Below the pieces are notes generated by a model. That model had not been told where the DNA came from. It searched no databases and was given only the letters and a program-made list of their open reading frames with translations. Source: Desulfosporosinus fructosivorans (GTDB lineage Bacteria > Bacillota > Desulfitobacteriia > Desulfitobacteriales > Desulfitobacteriaceae). Taken from it: 64,000 nucleotides of DNA. The position numbers and the translations under genes were made by a program. The stretch is from contig NZ_SPQQ01000004.1 in assembly GCF_004766045.1 (NCBI RefSeq), positions 372,001-436,000 of the forward strand, read 5' to 3'. This document shows positions 44,733 to 53,145 of the stretch, one piece after another. Every line of letters starts with the position of its first letter. The first letter of the stretch is position 1.

Positions 44733-45794
44733 TCACTCAAAGATAATGAACTCTTTCGGCGACTGTGTCAAGACTTCGCAGCCACTTTCAGTGACCAAAA
44801 CAATATCTTCAATCCGAACGCCACCCCAATCCGGGATATAAATTCCTGGTTCGACAGTTATTACCATGCCTGGTTCAAGCACGCGCTCTTCTCGAGTATT
44901 AAGATTTGGTCCTTCATGAATGGCTAGACCCACGGAATGTCCTAGTCCATGTCCAAAGTAATCTCCATAGCCAGCGTCTTCGATAATTTTTCGTGCTACA
45001 GCATCAACTTCTTTTCCGGTGCGCCCCGGCGCAACCGCTGCAATCCCTGCCCTCTGGGCTGCTAAGACGACCTCATAAACTTCCCGATGTTTTTCCTCTG
45101 GTTGGCCCAAAAACACCGTTCGGGTAATATCGGAGCAATAGCCCTGATAAATCGCTCCGAAGTCCATCGTCAGAAACTCTCCTAAATGAACTTTTTTTGA
45201 ACTGGCTGCACCATGAGGTAAGGCAGAACGAACGCCCGATGCCACGATAAAATCAAAAGAACCTCCACTTGCACCAGCTCTGCGCATGGAATACTCTAAG
45301 TCAATTCCAATTTCTGCTTCCGTCTGGCCTATTTCAATCGACATCAGTACGCTGGAAAAAGCATCATCTGCAATTTTTACAGCTTGCCGAAGTATCTCAA
45401 TCTCCGCCTGATCCTTCACAGAACGCAAATGACTGACAAGATTGGGTAGAGAAAGAAGTTCTGCTTGTGGGAACCCTTCTTTTAATTTCCCAAAGCTCTC
45501 ATAGGTGACAAAGTCTCCTTCAAAACCAACCCGCTGGGCCTGTCGCCCAATTTCTGCCAACGCTTCAAAGTGGTCCTGTCCTGTCTTAATGATTTCAAAA
45601 ACAGGCGCCTCGCTAGTTGCCTGTTTTATGTAACGAAAATCCGTCAGCAAAAACGCTTTTTCTACCGTAATATACAGAGTTGCTTCTCCACCAGAAAATC
45701 CGCTCAGATATCGCCCATTCTCAGGGCGGATAACCACATAAGCATCGATTTTTTCTTCGCGCATCTTTTGGCGCATCCGTTCTAGCCGACTCAT
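44733..45794 (-). CDS. pepQ: Xaa-Pro peptidase, M24 family
   Basis: The enzyme removes residues linked to proline (Xaa-Pro aminopeptidase or dipeptidase). The 353-aa protein has a creatinase-like N-terminal domain (1-125) and a pita-bread catalytic domain. Dinuclear metal ligands are visible in MDFGAIYQGYCSDITRT, GHGLGHSVGLAIHEGP, VEPGIYIP and GVRIEDIVLV. It starts behind AAAGAGGGAAATA and is followed by efp about 75 bases on. Aminopeptidase and dipeptidase cannot be separated from sequence alone. Confidence 0.95.
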   Translation of the reverse strand: MSRLERMRQKMREEKIDAYVVIRPENGRYLSGFSGGEATLYITVEKAFLLTDFRYIKQATSEAPVFEIIKTGQDHFEALAEIGRQAQRVGFEGDFVTYESFGKLKEGFPQAELLSLPNLVSHLRSVKDQAEIEILRQAVKIADDAFSSVLMSIEIGQTEAEIGIDLEYSMRRAGASGGSFDFIVASGVRSALPHGAASSKKVHLGEFLTMDFGAIYQGYCSDITRTVFLGQPEEKHREVYEVVLAAQRAGIAAVAPGRTGKEVDAVARKIIEDAGYGDYFGHGLGHSVGLAIHEGPNLNTREERVLEPGMVITVEPGIYIPDWGGVRIEDIVLVTESGCEVLTQSPKEFIIFE

Positions 45795-45824
45795 GATGTA
45801 TTTCCCTCTTTCTATTTTTCCGAT

Positions 45825-45908
45825 CGTGAGACTCCCCCCACAACTGGAGCAGTACCCCCAGGTAGACTCCCACTAAGTCTCGATGTTCAACTTTATTGAA
45901 CGAGTTCA
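45825..45908. repeat. Dispersed repeat family 1, long copy, overlapping the aroQ 3' end
   Basis: The element runs from CGTGAGACTCCCCCCACAAC to GATGTTCAACTTTATTGAAC and GAGTTCACTA. Shorter relatives occur at 481, 11379, 17233 and 44046, and an inverted longer one at 50103-50288. The aroQ stop codon and the last few codons (ELVQ) lie within this copy. Confidence 0.7.
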
Positions 45909-46345
45909 CTACGTCGATCTTGATAGTCGATGGCATACCGCATCGCTAAAACATAACCGTCTGCACCTAGACCTGAAACTTGTCCGATACATACCGGTGC
46001 AATGACAGAATTGGCTCTAAATGCTTCACGTGCATGAATGTTGGAAAGATGAACCTCTATAGTCGGAACCCTTACTGCACGAATAGCATCTCGAATCGCA
46101 TAACTTGTATGAGTCCATGCCCCAGGATTAAGAATTAAAAAATCATCACAGGTTAAAGCCTGTATCCAATCTAAGAGGTCCCCCTCATGATTCGTTTGCC
46201 GGCATTCAGCGTTAATCCCCACTTGATTAGCGGTTGCTACTACTTCCTGATTAATCTCAGCTAAAGTGCGCGACCCATAATGTTCCGGTTCACGTAGTCC
46301 TAATAAATTCAGATTAGGTCCATGAAATACCCAAATGCTTGCCAA
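45893..46345 (-). CDS. aroQ: 3-dehydroquinate dehydratase, type II
   Basis: AroQ dehydrates 3-dehydroquinate to 3-dehydroshikimate. The 150-aa protein shows the type II signature NLNLLGLREPEHYG (Arg18, catalytic Tyr23), the loop QTNHEGDLLDWIQ, NPGAWTHTSYAIRDAI with His79, and EVHLSNIHAREAFR with His99. It starts with TTG 46345 behind GAGGAAGTG. The C-terminal tail after YAIDYQDRR comes from a dispersed repeat. The rest of the shikimate genes lie 10 kb upstream. Confidence 0.96.
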   Translation of the reverse strand: MASIWVFHGPNLNLLGLREPEHYGSRTLAEINQEVVATANQVGINAECRQTNHEGDLLDWIQALTCDDFLILNPGAWTHTSYAIRDAIRAVRVPTIEVHLSNIHAREAFRANSVIAPVCIGQVSGLGADGYVLAMRYAIDYQDRRSELVQ

Positions 46346-46452
46346 TTCATCACTTCCTCGTCACATATCCAAAATTTTATCACAATTTCTTCATGTCGCA
46401 TAGTATTTTAAATTATAGATCTCATTTAACCGGACCTTTCTAATATACCAAA

Positions 46453-46476
46453 CAAAAACCTCCGATATACGGAGGT
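46453..46476 (-). terminator. Terminator after the LysM gene
   Basis: ACCTCCG pairs with CGGAGGT around five bases and is followed by TTTTGTTTGG on the minus strand. It ends the pilus cluster transcript, so aroQ needs its own start signal. Confidence 0.75.
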
Positions 46477-46510
46477 GATTAGTGAAGAATTATAGAAACA
46501 AAAAGACCTG

Positions 46511-47071
46511 CTATTGTTGTGTTTGTAAGCTTTGAGTTTGAGGCAGTTGCTCGACTTGACTCTGCTGCTGAGTTTGAGGTAATTGGAGTGGTTGAGTTTG
46601 GGTTTGCACCCCTGGTTTTGCCTGTTCCGCAGTATCCCCTTTTCCACTTACCAGCCGAGGAGAGAGCACAATATCCATATTACTTAACATAATTTGCACT
46701 TCGCATGGTCCTCCGTCTCCAGCTGGTTGAACCTTATGGATCTCGGCGCGTGGCAGAATTAGGTGGATCTCATGGGGAACTTTGGGTTCACCGATACGAC
46801 GAACGCGAAAACTCACGCCCTCTACTTCCATTTCAACTTGATCAAGATATTCGCCTACAAACTCTTGTCCATGATCTACACGGATATCTGCATATTGAGC
46901 TTGCCCTTTTGTGGGTTCTTTAAAATCTGGGAGAACAATTTTTTGTCCGACTTGAAGTTTAAGTGGATCAACACAGGGGTTAACTTCTATAAAATCGTCA
47001 CAAGTCCCACCCCAGCGCTGGGCTAAAGCATGAAAATTGTCTCCAGGTTGAATGCAGTATTCCTTACCCAT
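46511..47071 (-). CDS. LysM-domain protein with glutamine-rich tail
   Basis: The 186-aa protein begins with a LysM domain (residues 3-48, EYCIQPGDNFHALAQRWGG to LQVGQKIVLP). A beta-rich middle region follows (FRVRRIGEPKVPHEIHLILP) that is not recognised, and then a low-complexity C-terminus of Gln, Thr, Leu and Pro. No signal peptide is present, so it is probably cytoplasmic or spore-associated, as many LysM proteins of spore formers are. It follows pilO on the same strand by about 60 bases. A link to the pilus or to the spore coat cannot be decided. Confidence 0.75.
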   Translation of the reverse strand: MGKEYCIQPGDNFHALAQRWGGTCDDFIEVNPCVDPLKLQVGQKIVLPDFKEPTKGQAQYADIRVDHGQEFVGEYLDQVEMEVEGVSFRVRRIGEPKVPHEIHLILPRAEIHKVQPAGDGGPCEVQIMLSNMDIVLSPRLVSGKGDTAEQAKPGVQTQTQPLQLPQTQQQSQVEQLPQTQSLQTQQ

Positions 47072-47132
47072 TGCACATTCCTCCTCTTCTTAGGCTATGG
47101 GAAAGGAGAATGTCACGTTCCGATAATTTCCT

Positions 47133-47675
47133 TTACTGGCTGATAAAATAAATCTGCAGAAGTGCTTCTTCCCCATCTGCATTTAACACGACTTCCTGAA
47201 CATGAATGCTGAAATCTTTTCTTTCTTCCAATATCTTGAGAGCTGTGACAACCCCCTCCCATTGTCCACGCAAATGTAATCGGACTAAACTGTAATCCAG
47301 CTTTGCACCCTTTCCAATGTCTCCTCGTTCACCAAACCGTTCAACATTCAAGGAAACCAAGTCCACACCTTCTTTTACAAATACACCACGACATTGTTCA
47401 ATAATGTCAGGTAACTGGTCAAATGTGGGTATAGCGGCCGCCTTCGTGTCCGTTTTGGTGTCGCTAACGTCTGTTCTCAATACTTGTTGCCAATAGTCTT
47501 TATTCTGTTCTAATGATCTTAATTGAAGGTAGGCTGGCTGCCAAAGAAACATAAATCCCAAGCAAATGGACAGCAGTAACCCCACAACGATTCCTTTAAC
47601 AGAGCGCAGTGAAAACCGCATTGAAGAAGGGGCTAACAAGGGATTAGATTTAGTCATAATAGAGAAGTAAGCCAT
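47133..47675 (-). CDS. pilO: PilO/GspM-like type IV pilus inner-membrane protein
   Basis: The 180-aa protein has one membrane helix (about residues 27-46, GIVVGLLLSICLGFMFLW), a short coiled region and a C-terminal domain that ends in alternating beta strands (HVQEVVLNADGEEALLQIYF). This is the layout of PilO and GspM, which pair with PilN/GspL in the alignment complex of type IV pilus and type II secretion systems. It starts three bases after the pilN stop codon. Sequence signals are weak; context carries much of the call. Confidence 0.75.
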   Translation of the reverse strand: MAYFSIMTKSNPLLAPSSMRFSLRSVKGIVVGLLLSICLGFMFLWQPAYLQLRSLEQNKDYWQQVLRTDVSDTKTDTKAAAIPTFDQLPDIIEQCRGVFVKEGVDLVSLNVERFGERGDIGKGAKLDYSLVRLHLRGQWEGVVTALKILEERKDFSIHVQEVVLNADGEEALLQIYFISQ

Positions 47676-47678
47676 GAT

Positions 47679-48494
47679 TTACCCTCTCTCATCAAAGGAT
47701 TTACCACTTGTATCTTCCATTATGTTTTGGGTCATTTCCTGTGGTCTGTTCTCGATAATACTTTCTGATTCCGTTATGACTTGTCCACATTTTGCACTTA
47801 AAGAAAACTCGACGGTGTTCAGGGATGTCAATTTATAGCTCGTCAAAGCAGGTTGTTCCCAGCCCATGGTCCGCATGGTCTGGATCAGAGTTTGAACACT
47901 TTTCGTATTTTTAGCATTACAGCTAAGGGACAGATTCCCTCGCTTATAACTGACATTCTCAATCTTTAGTTCCGGGCTCGACATTGCTTGCATCTGTATC
48001 AAGCGAGTACCTATCTTCTCCGAATCTATCTGTACCTTCCTCCAGGCAGCCTCAAGTGCTTCCTTTTGTTGGCCTTGGGCCACAAGCTTTGCACCCTGAT
48101 CAGAAAGTTGCTGGACCGCTTGCTTCAAGGGTATCGTCTTTTGAAAGAACCAAACCCAATTCATAGTTCCAGCCATCAAAAGAGCACAGGCGAACAGCGC
48201 CATTCCCTGGTACGTCCGTCGAACAGCTTGCAAGTTATTTGATTGCCTCCACAGATTTAACTCAGGCTGCTCAGCTAAAATGCGCAAGCCATATCCCATT
48301 ACCACCTCGTAACAAGCCTTCCCCTCCTCCAAGCCCTTCTGCCAGACACTAGGAACAGAATGGAGTCGGGCTTGCTCTACCGTTGAAACATGATTCGACT
48401 GAAGTAACTCTTGAGCCAACTGGTCAGCTACAGGGTCCCCGCTCCAAACCAAACGTTTCAAATTGAGATCAGTGCGCTGTGTTCTGTAATACAA
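47679..48494 (-). pseudogene. pilN: C-terminal part of a PilM-PilN (GspL-like) fusion, out of frame with its N-terminal part
   Basis: The frame as written starts with TTG 48494 and encodes about 80 residues matching the end of PilM (LKRLVWSGDPVADQLAQELL then YEVVMGYGLRILAEQ). PilN follows: LNLWRQSNNLQAVRRTY, a membrane helix (GMALFACALLMAGTMNWVWF), a coiled coil and a small periplasmic domain. Reading upstream in this frame continues the PilM sequence (EIRRLLLYYRTQ) into the region where the 48458-49201 gene is coded in another frame. The two parts therefore look like one gene of about 500 codons broken by one missing base in a run of five G at 48516-48520. Confidence 0.78.
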
Positions 48495-49201
48495 GAGAAG
48501 GCGTCGGATCTCGGTCCCCCACGCTTCCGTCCGCCTTTTGTGCTCTCTACACTTTCCTCTGGTCTAGGAAGAGCGGGCAAAACTCGGACAATTTCTGGAA
48601 CTGCTCCACGAAATAGGACCATCTGAAGAGAATTAGGATCGCCCTGAAGATAAAGTACATCTTCGTTCAGTTCAAATCCCAAAGCTTGTCCTAGGATAGA
48701 GAACGAGAAATCTACACCTGTTACCTTAAACCCTGCTTGTCCAAAGGCCGCAACATACTTCTCTAGTAGACTTTGTCGGGTTGCACCAAGTAGAACCTGC
48801 AAGCTGATCTGCTTTTCTTCGGAAGTCACCAGGAAATCATAGAGTAAATCCGATCTCGCGATTGGAATCTCCTCATCGACTAACAGCGATATTGCCGATT
48901 TCCTATCCCGCTTGGAAATCCAGGGCAAAGTATAGGTCTGGATAAACCCTTGTTGCAGGGGAATTGCTAGATACACTTTCTCACTTTTTCCTGGGTTTTG
49001 CATCCTATAGCTAGACAAAATGCCAAGTAAAGCGTTTTCATCACGCACGTTGCCCTGTTCGATGATTCCAGTCGGTATTGAAATACGGTCAAATTTGACC
49101 GAAGTAGAACTATGACCTAGTTTCCTAAAAGGAGGGACCGAAAACCAAAACGCCCGAACTTCCCCATCGGTTAATTCAAACACTACTGATCTCTTGCGCA
49201 T
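48458..49201 (-). pseudogene. pilM: PilM (ASKHA ATPase-like) N-terminal part, frameshifted
   Basis: PilM is the cytoplasmic actin-like protein that binds PilN. The frame starts at ATG 49201 behind AAGGAGGTG and shows VVFELTDGEVRAFWFS, a conserved VYLAIPLQQGFIQTYTLPW and LGATRQSLLEKYVAAFGQAG, good PilM features. After LPRPEESVESTKGG, near residue 220, it turns into unrelated sequence and stops at 48458. The expected continuation lies in the -1 frame, and one extra G in the GGGGG run at 48516-48520 would restore it. The joined product would be a PilM-PilN fusion resembling GspL of type II secretion. Confidence 0.78.
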
Positions 49202-49218
49202 CGGAACACCTCCTTATC

Positions 49219-49294
49219 TGGTTCGATATTCTAGTTCGTAGTTCGTAGTTCCCGTTTCATGGTCAGATTCAAATATCGAACCACGAACATCAAA
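49219..49294. repeat. Dispersed intergenic repeat, family 3, copy 2
   Basis: GGTTCGATATT at 49220 is the exact inverted repeat of AATATCGAACC ending at 49282. Between them is a tandem TTCGTAGTTCGTAGTTC. A related element lies at 32230-32286. Confidence 0.65.
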
Positions 49295-50065
49295 TTAGAT
49301 CCCTGCCCAATACCACTTAGAAATTTGACTTCCCCACAATAATGCAAAGATTGCTCCTAATGCAAGATAGGGCCCAAAGGGGATCTGTTGCCCAAACCGC
49401 TTTCGACCTGCAAAGAGAAGACATATCCCTATGAACGCTCCCACAAAACTCCCTATCAAAACGGCTAGGAATATTGAGGGAAATCCCAGGAATGCCCCCA
49501 TTGCAGCAACCAGTTTTGCATCTCCGAGTCCCATTCCTTGCGGATAAACTCGGGCAATAATCCAGAATCCCCCCCCTGCGCCCAAAGCACTGAACGCGCT
49601 TCCCCATCCGCTCGGGTTTCCCGGTATGAGAAAGGCGCCTAATAAACCAAGCCCTAAGAGGGGAAGGGTAAGAACATCTGGCAACCGAAACGTATCGAGA
49701 TCAATAAAGGACAAAGCTAAGAGCACAGCCACAAAGACTAGGTTCAAAAGTAATCGAGCCGAATGGGTCTCCGTGCCAAAACTTAAAAATGCAGTAAGAA
49801 AGAAGAGCGTCCCCGTAAGAAGTTCGACTGCTGGATAACGCCATGAAATCCGAGTCTGACAGCCACGGCACTGCCCTCTCTGGATCAGAAAGCTAACTAC
49901 GGGAATGAGTTCCCATGCTCGTAGGGCGTGTCCACAAGTGGGGCAATGTGAACCGGGCGAGACAATAGATTCCCCACGTGGGACACGATAGATGACAACG
50001 TTCAAAAAACTACCAATCAAAAGACCTAAGATTCCGATGGTTATACTGAATAAATACAATGTCAT
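49295..50065 (-). CDS. pilD: Prepilin peptidase/N-methyltransferase
   Basis: PilD cleaves prepilin leader peptides and methylates the new N-terminus. The 256-aa membrane protein has GSFLNVVIYRVPRGESIV near the start and a zinc-binding loop with two CxxC pairs (CPTCGHALRAWE and CRGCQTRISWRYPAVE). Catalytic aspartates lie in FIDLDTFRLPD and GMGLGDAKL, with about seven membrane helices. It serves the prepilins encoded beside it. It starts close behind AAAGGGGAC. Confidence 0.95.
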   Translation of the reverse strand: MTLYLFSITIGILGLLIGSFLNVVIYRVPRGESIVSPGSHCPTCGHALRAWELIPVVSFLIQRGQCRGCQTRISWRYPAVELLTGTLFFLTAFLSFGTETHSARLLLNLVFVAVLLALSFIDLDTFRLPDVLTLPLLGLGLLGAFLIPGNPSGWGSAFSALGAGGGFWIIARVYPQGMGLGDAKLVAAMGAFLGFPSIFLAVLIGSFVGAFIGICLLFAGRKRFGQQIPFGPYLALGAIFALLWGSQISKWYWAGI

Positions 50066-50102
50066 GTCCCCTTTTAGTTAATTTTGTGCATCAGCTTGAG
50101 TC

Positions 50103-50288
50103 CACGACTATCTAGTGATCTTGTTCAACTAAAATTCGACCTCGAGACTTTGGTGGGGGAGTTCCCGCCCCCCACCGAAGCAGTGCACGGGGGATCAATA
50201 CTATTGGGAATAATCTCATAAGGATTGGGAATAGGGCTATCAGGATAAGACACCTCTCCCACTTGTAGCAGGGGAAGTCTCACGATGG
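50103..50288. repeat. Dispersed repeat family 1, inverted long copy with insertion
   Basis: Its two ends (TAGTGATCTTGTTCAAC... CTCGAGACTT and CCCACTTGTAGCAGGGGAAG TCTCACGATGG, given in pieces) match the reverse complement of the element at 45825-45908. The middle holds an extra GC-rich hairpin (GGTGGGGG/CCCCCACC) and a direct repeat ATTGGGAATA. It fills the gap between pilD and the pilin gene. Confidence 0.65.
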
Positions 50289-50296
50289 GATTAATC

Positions 50297-50776
50297 CTAA
50301 TTTGCGGATGTCCAAAGCACATTCTTTAAAGTTTCATCATACGCACGTACTTCGGCCGCCAAGCCATCACTCGACAAATAAATCATAATCGTGTTAGTAG
50401 CCAATTCTGGGTTAGGAATGCTATAGTCCTTCTCCAATTGAGCAGTTCCAAATCCTTTCTTACCACCACTTGGCGCTGCCTGCTGAGTTGTCGAAGTGTC
50501 TAGTTTGCTGATGTATTTAGGAATGAACTCCTCACCAGTTACCACTCCATCTTTTATCGTCAAGTCTGTATCAATGGGATACGCTCCTGTATCCAACTGA
50601 AAACGATCTAAGGCTGCTTTTACCTGGTGCGCTGTCGCCACATCCGCCTTTTGCCGTGCGTTTGTTGTACTAGACACCAATTTAGGGATTGCTACAGCAC
50701 CCAAGACTCCTATAATAATGATTACAGCCAGCACTTCAATTAGCGTAAACCCGTTGTCCTGCTTGATATAATTCAT
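50297..50776 (-). CDS. pilA: Major type IV pilin-like prepilin
   Basis: The 159-aa protein has a short leader MNYIKQDNG, the cleavage site G/FTLIEV with Glu at +5, and the hydrophobic helix VLAVIIIIGVLGAVAIPKLV. A variable C-terminal domain lies beyond an ARQKADVATAHQVKAALDRF helix and a GAYP loop, the GspG-like pattern. It is the best candidate for the major pilin because it is the longest typical prepilin and sits next to pilC and pilD. It starts at ATG 50776 behind AGGAAG. Confidence 0.9.
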   Translation of the reverse strand: MNYIKQDNGFTLIEVLAVIIIIGVLGAVAIPKLVSSTTNARQKADVATAHQVKAALDRFQLDTGAYPIDTDLTIKDGVVTGEEFIPKYISKLDTSTTQQAAPSGGKKGFGTAQLEKDYSIPNPELATNTIMIYLSSDGLAAEVRAYDETLKNVLWTSAN

Positions 50777-50884
50777 TCTACTTCTTCCTCACTTTCATCA
50801 CCCATTTTATAATATAACTGAATACTCAGGGACAGTAACCCACTTACTCATATCCGACATCCGAGTTCTGACTTCTGGCTTCTG

Positions 50885-52087
50885 TTATTCAAGATGTGAA
50901 CTGAGATCAAAAATAGGAAGCATTACCCCCGCTGCAACTAGGCCGATCAGTCCTGCTAAAGCCAGAATAAGTGCCGGTTCAATCATACGCGTTAACCGAT
51001 CAAGCTGATCTTCAAGCTCGCTTCGAAACATTTGGGTGACATAGTGGAGCATCTGGTCCAACTGTCCCACTTCCTCAGCGACCGCGATCATTTCCGCCCC
51101 TTCCTTGGAAAAAGCTTTGCTTGCACGCAATAAAGGGGCCATGTGCTTGCCCTCTCGAACGTTTAGCACGAGCTGGTTGATTAATTGGAGCATCTCTAGA
51201 CCACTCACAGCTCCTGCTGTTAAGCGAAGAGCGTCCAATAAGGGAATTCCAGCACCCAATAAGCGACCCAACATCCGACTAAATTGTACCAAGTCACGAA
51301 GATGATAGACCTTCCCGATGAGAGGGAGTCTTCCCATTATGTGAATCAGCCGCTTTCTGAAGATATTTGGGCTAATGAGTTTCAAAACCACCAAGCCACC
51401 GGTGATTAACCCAAGTCCGCTCACCAAAACCACGGGGAGTATGCGACCACCGGCAAAGATGACTTGAGTCAAAAAAGGTAATTCCGCACCCATACTTATA
51501 AAAAGTTTTTCGTACATCGGGAGTACCCAAACAGAGAGTACATAAAGTACAATGACCACAGCGAAGAGCAAAAGAATCGGATAGGCAAGAGCAGCTTTGA
51601 TCTTTTTCTGATAAACGTTTTCCTGATCTAACTCATCAGCTACATCACTGAGAACTTTCTCCAGTGTTCCCGTGTATTCCCCGGCTTTGATCATGGAGAG
51701 TACAAATGAATTTGGGGATTGATTCTGGCGAGATATTGCTTCCGACAAGTCGCTGCCTTCTTCCACCCGTTCCTTGATGTTCTTCCATTGTTCTATTGGA
51801 AATGTTAATTTTTCTTCATGAAAGGTCATTATCTCCAAAGCTTGCAGTAATGGAATTCCAGCTTCCAATAAAGTAGCCAACCTTCGAGCGAAATGGCTCC
51901 ATTGGAAATTCGTACTGGACGGTAGCAATACGCTTTGCCAATTTCGACTTGCCCGTATTACCACTGGAAAGTGCCCTTTATTCCTTAAGTACTTTTGAAC
52001 TTCCGTGATTTCATGCGCTACCAATATTCCCCGTTGAATTAGTCCATTTTGATCAACAGCTTTCCAGACGAAACGCTGCCTACTCAT
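50885..52087 (-). CDS. pilC: Type IV pilus assembly inner-membrane protein PilC
   Basis: PilC is the platform protein of the pilus motor. The 400-aa protein has two repeated GspF domains: FARRLATLLEAGIPLLQALE near residue 65 and FSRMLGRLLGAGIPLLDALR near residue 270. Three membrane helices include AYPILLLFAVVIVLYVLSVWVL and the C-terminal ALILALAGLIGLVAAGVMLP. It overlaps the pilT stop in an ATGA arrangement and is intact. Confidence 0.95.
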   Translation of the reverse strand: MSRQRFVWKAVDQNGLIQRGILVAHEITEVQKYLRNKGHFPVVIRASRNWQSVLLPSSTNFQWSHFARRLATLLEAGIPLLQALEIMTFHEEKLTFPIEQWKNIKERVEEGSDLSEAISRQNQSPNSFVLSMIKAGEYTGTLEKVLSDVADELDQENVYQKKIKAALAYPILLLFAVVIVLYVLSVWVLPMYEKLFISMGAELPFLTQVIFAGGRILPVVLVSGLGLITGGLVVLKLISPNIFRKRLIHIMGRLPLIGKVYHLRDLVQFSRMLGRLLGAGIPLLDALRLTAGAVSGLEMLQLINQLVLNVREGKHMAPLLRASKAFSKEGAEMIAVAEEVGQLDQMLHYVTQMFRSELEDQLDRLTRMIEPALILALAGLIGLVAAGVMLPIFDLSSHLE

Positions 52088-53130
52088 CGCCTTAAATTAT
52101 CTGGACTTTGTAACCTTTCCTGGGCAATCTCATTAGTAATTAAACCCTTGTGAACTAAGTCCATAATGGCTTTATCCATAGTTTGCATTCCTAGTTTAGC
52201 ATTCGTCTGGATAACGGTCGGCAGTTGATGAGTCTTTCCCTCACGAATGAGGCTGCGAACCGCTGGCGTCGCTAACATAACTTCAATGGCCGCCACGCGC
52301 CCCAAGCGATCTGCCCTAGGAAACAACTGTTGAGACAATATACCCTGTAACACTGCAGCCAGCTGCACTCGGATTTGCTGCTGTTGATGAGGCGGAAAAG
52401 CATCAATCATCCGATCTACCGATTGGGTAGCATCATTTGTATGGAGTGTACTGAAAACCAAGTGTCCAGTTTCAGCAGCGGTCACTGCCGTTGCGATGGT
52501 TTCTAAATCTCGCATCTCCCCTACTAAAATCACATCTGGATCTTGTCTGAGTACTGCACGTAGCGCATTTGTAAACGACTTGGTATCATACCCTACTTCC
52601 CGTTGGTTGACTAAGCTCAGTTTATGGCGATGTAAATATTCGATAGGGTCTTCAATCGTTACGATGTGACAAGCCCTAGTGCGATTAATGTAATCAACTA
52701 ACGAGGCAAGGGTAGTCGATTTACCGCTTCCAGTTGGACCTGTCACCAACACCAACCCTTTATGTAGCTTGGCTAATTCAATACTTACTGGCGGAAGACC
52801 AAGGCTTTCTGGACTCGGTATCACAAACGGAATCAAACGAATCACTACTCCGATCGAGCCACGCTGTCGAAAAGCATTGACCCGATATCGTCCAACTCCT
52901 GGCAAACTATACGATAGATCTAGTTCGCCGCATTCAGCAAATCGTTTGGCCTGTTGTTCATTCATCAGGGTATGGACAAACGTTTCTAAATCAGCCTGAG
53001 ATAGTTTCTCCGTTTGAAGTTGTACCATTAAACCGTTAATACGCAGAACTGGAGGACTTTCCACCGTCAAGTGGATATCTGAAGCCTTCTGTTCTCCCGC
53101 CACCTGCAACAGTTCTTCAAGTGATAGCAT
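52084..53130 (-). CDS. pilT: Twitching-motility ATPase PilT
   Basis: PilT powers pilus retraction. The 348-aa protein has an N-terminal PAS-like domain, Walker A GPTGSGKST at 131-139, the Asp box region DPIEYLHRHK, Walker B ILVGEMRDLETI and the His box STLHTNDATQSV. It is intact, unlike pilB beside it. The start at ATG 53130 follows AGAGGAGAG. Presence of PilT suggests a retractable pilus and not only competence pseudopili. Confidence 0.96.
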   Translation of the reverse strand: MLSLEELLQVAGEQKASDIHLTVESPPVLRINGLMVQLQTEKLSQADLETFVHTLMNEQQAKRFAECGELDLSYSLPGVGRYRVNAFRQRGSIGVVIRLIPFVIPSPESLGLPPVSIELAKLHKGLVLVTGPTGSGKSTTLASLVDYINRTRACHIVTIEDPIEYLHRHKLSLVNQREVGYDTKSFTNALRAVLRQDPDVILVGEMRDLETIATAVTAAETGHLVFSTLHTNDATQSVDRMIDAFPPHQQQQIRVQLAAVLQGILSQQLFPRADRLGRVAAIEVMLATPAVRSLIREGKTHQLPTVIQTNAKLGMQTMDKAIMDLVHKGLITNEIAQERLQSPDNLRR

Positions 53131-53145
53131 TTCTTTTCTCTCCTC

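Noticed and set aside
50125..50322. Minus-strand frame of 65 codons after the pilin gene
   Set aside because: It runs through a dispersed repeat and into the pilin gene in another frame; no ribosome site and no recognisable domain.
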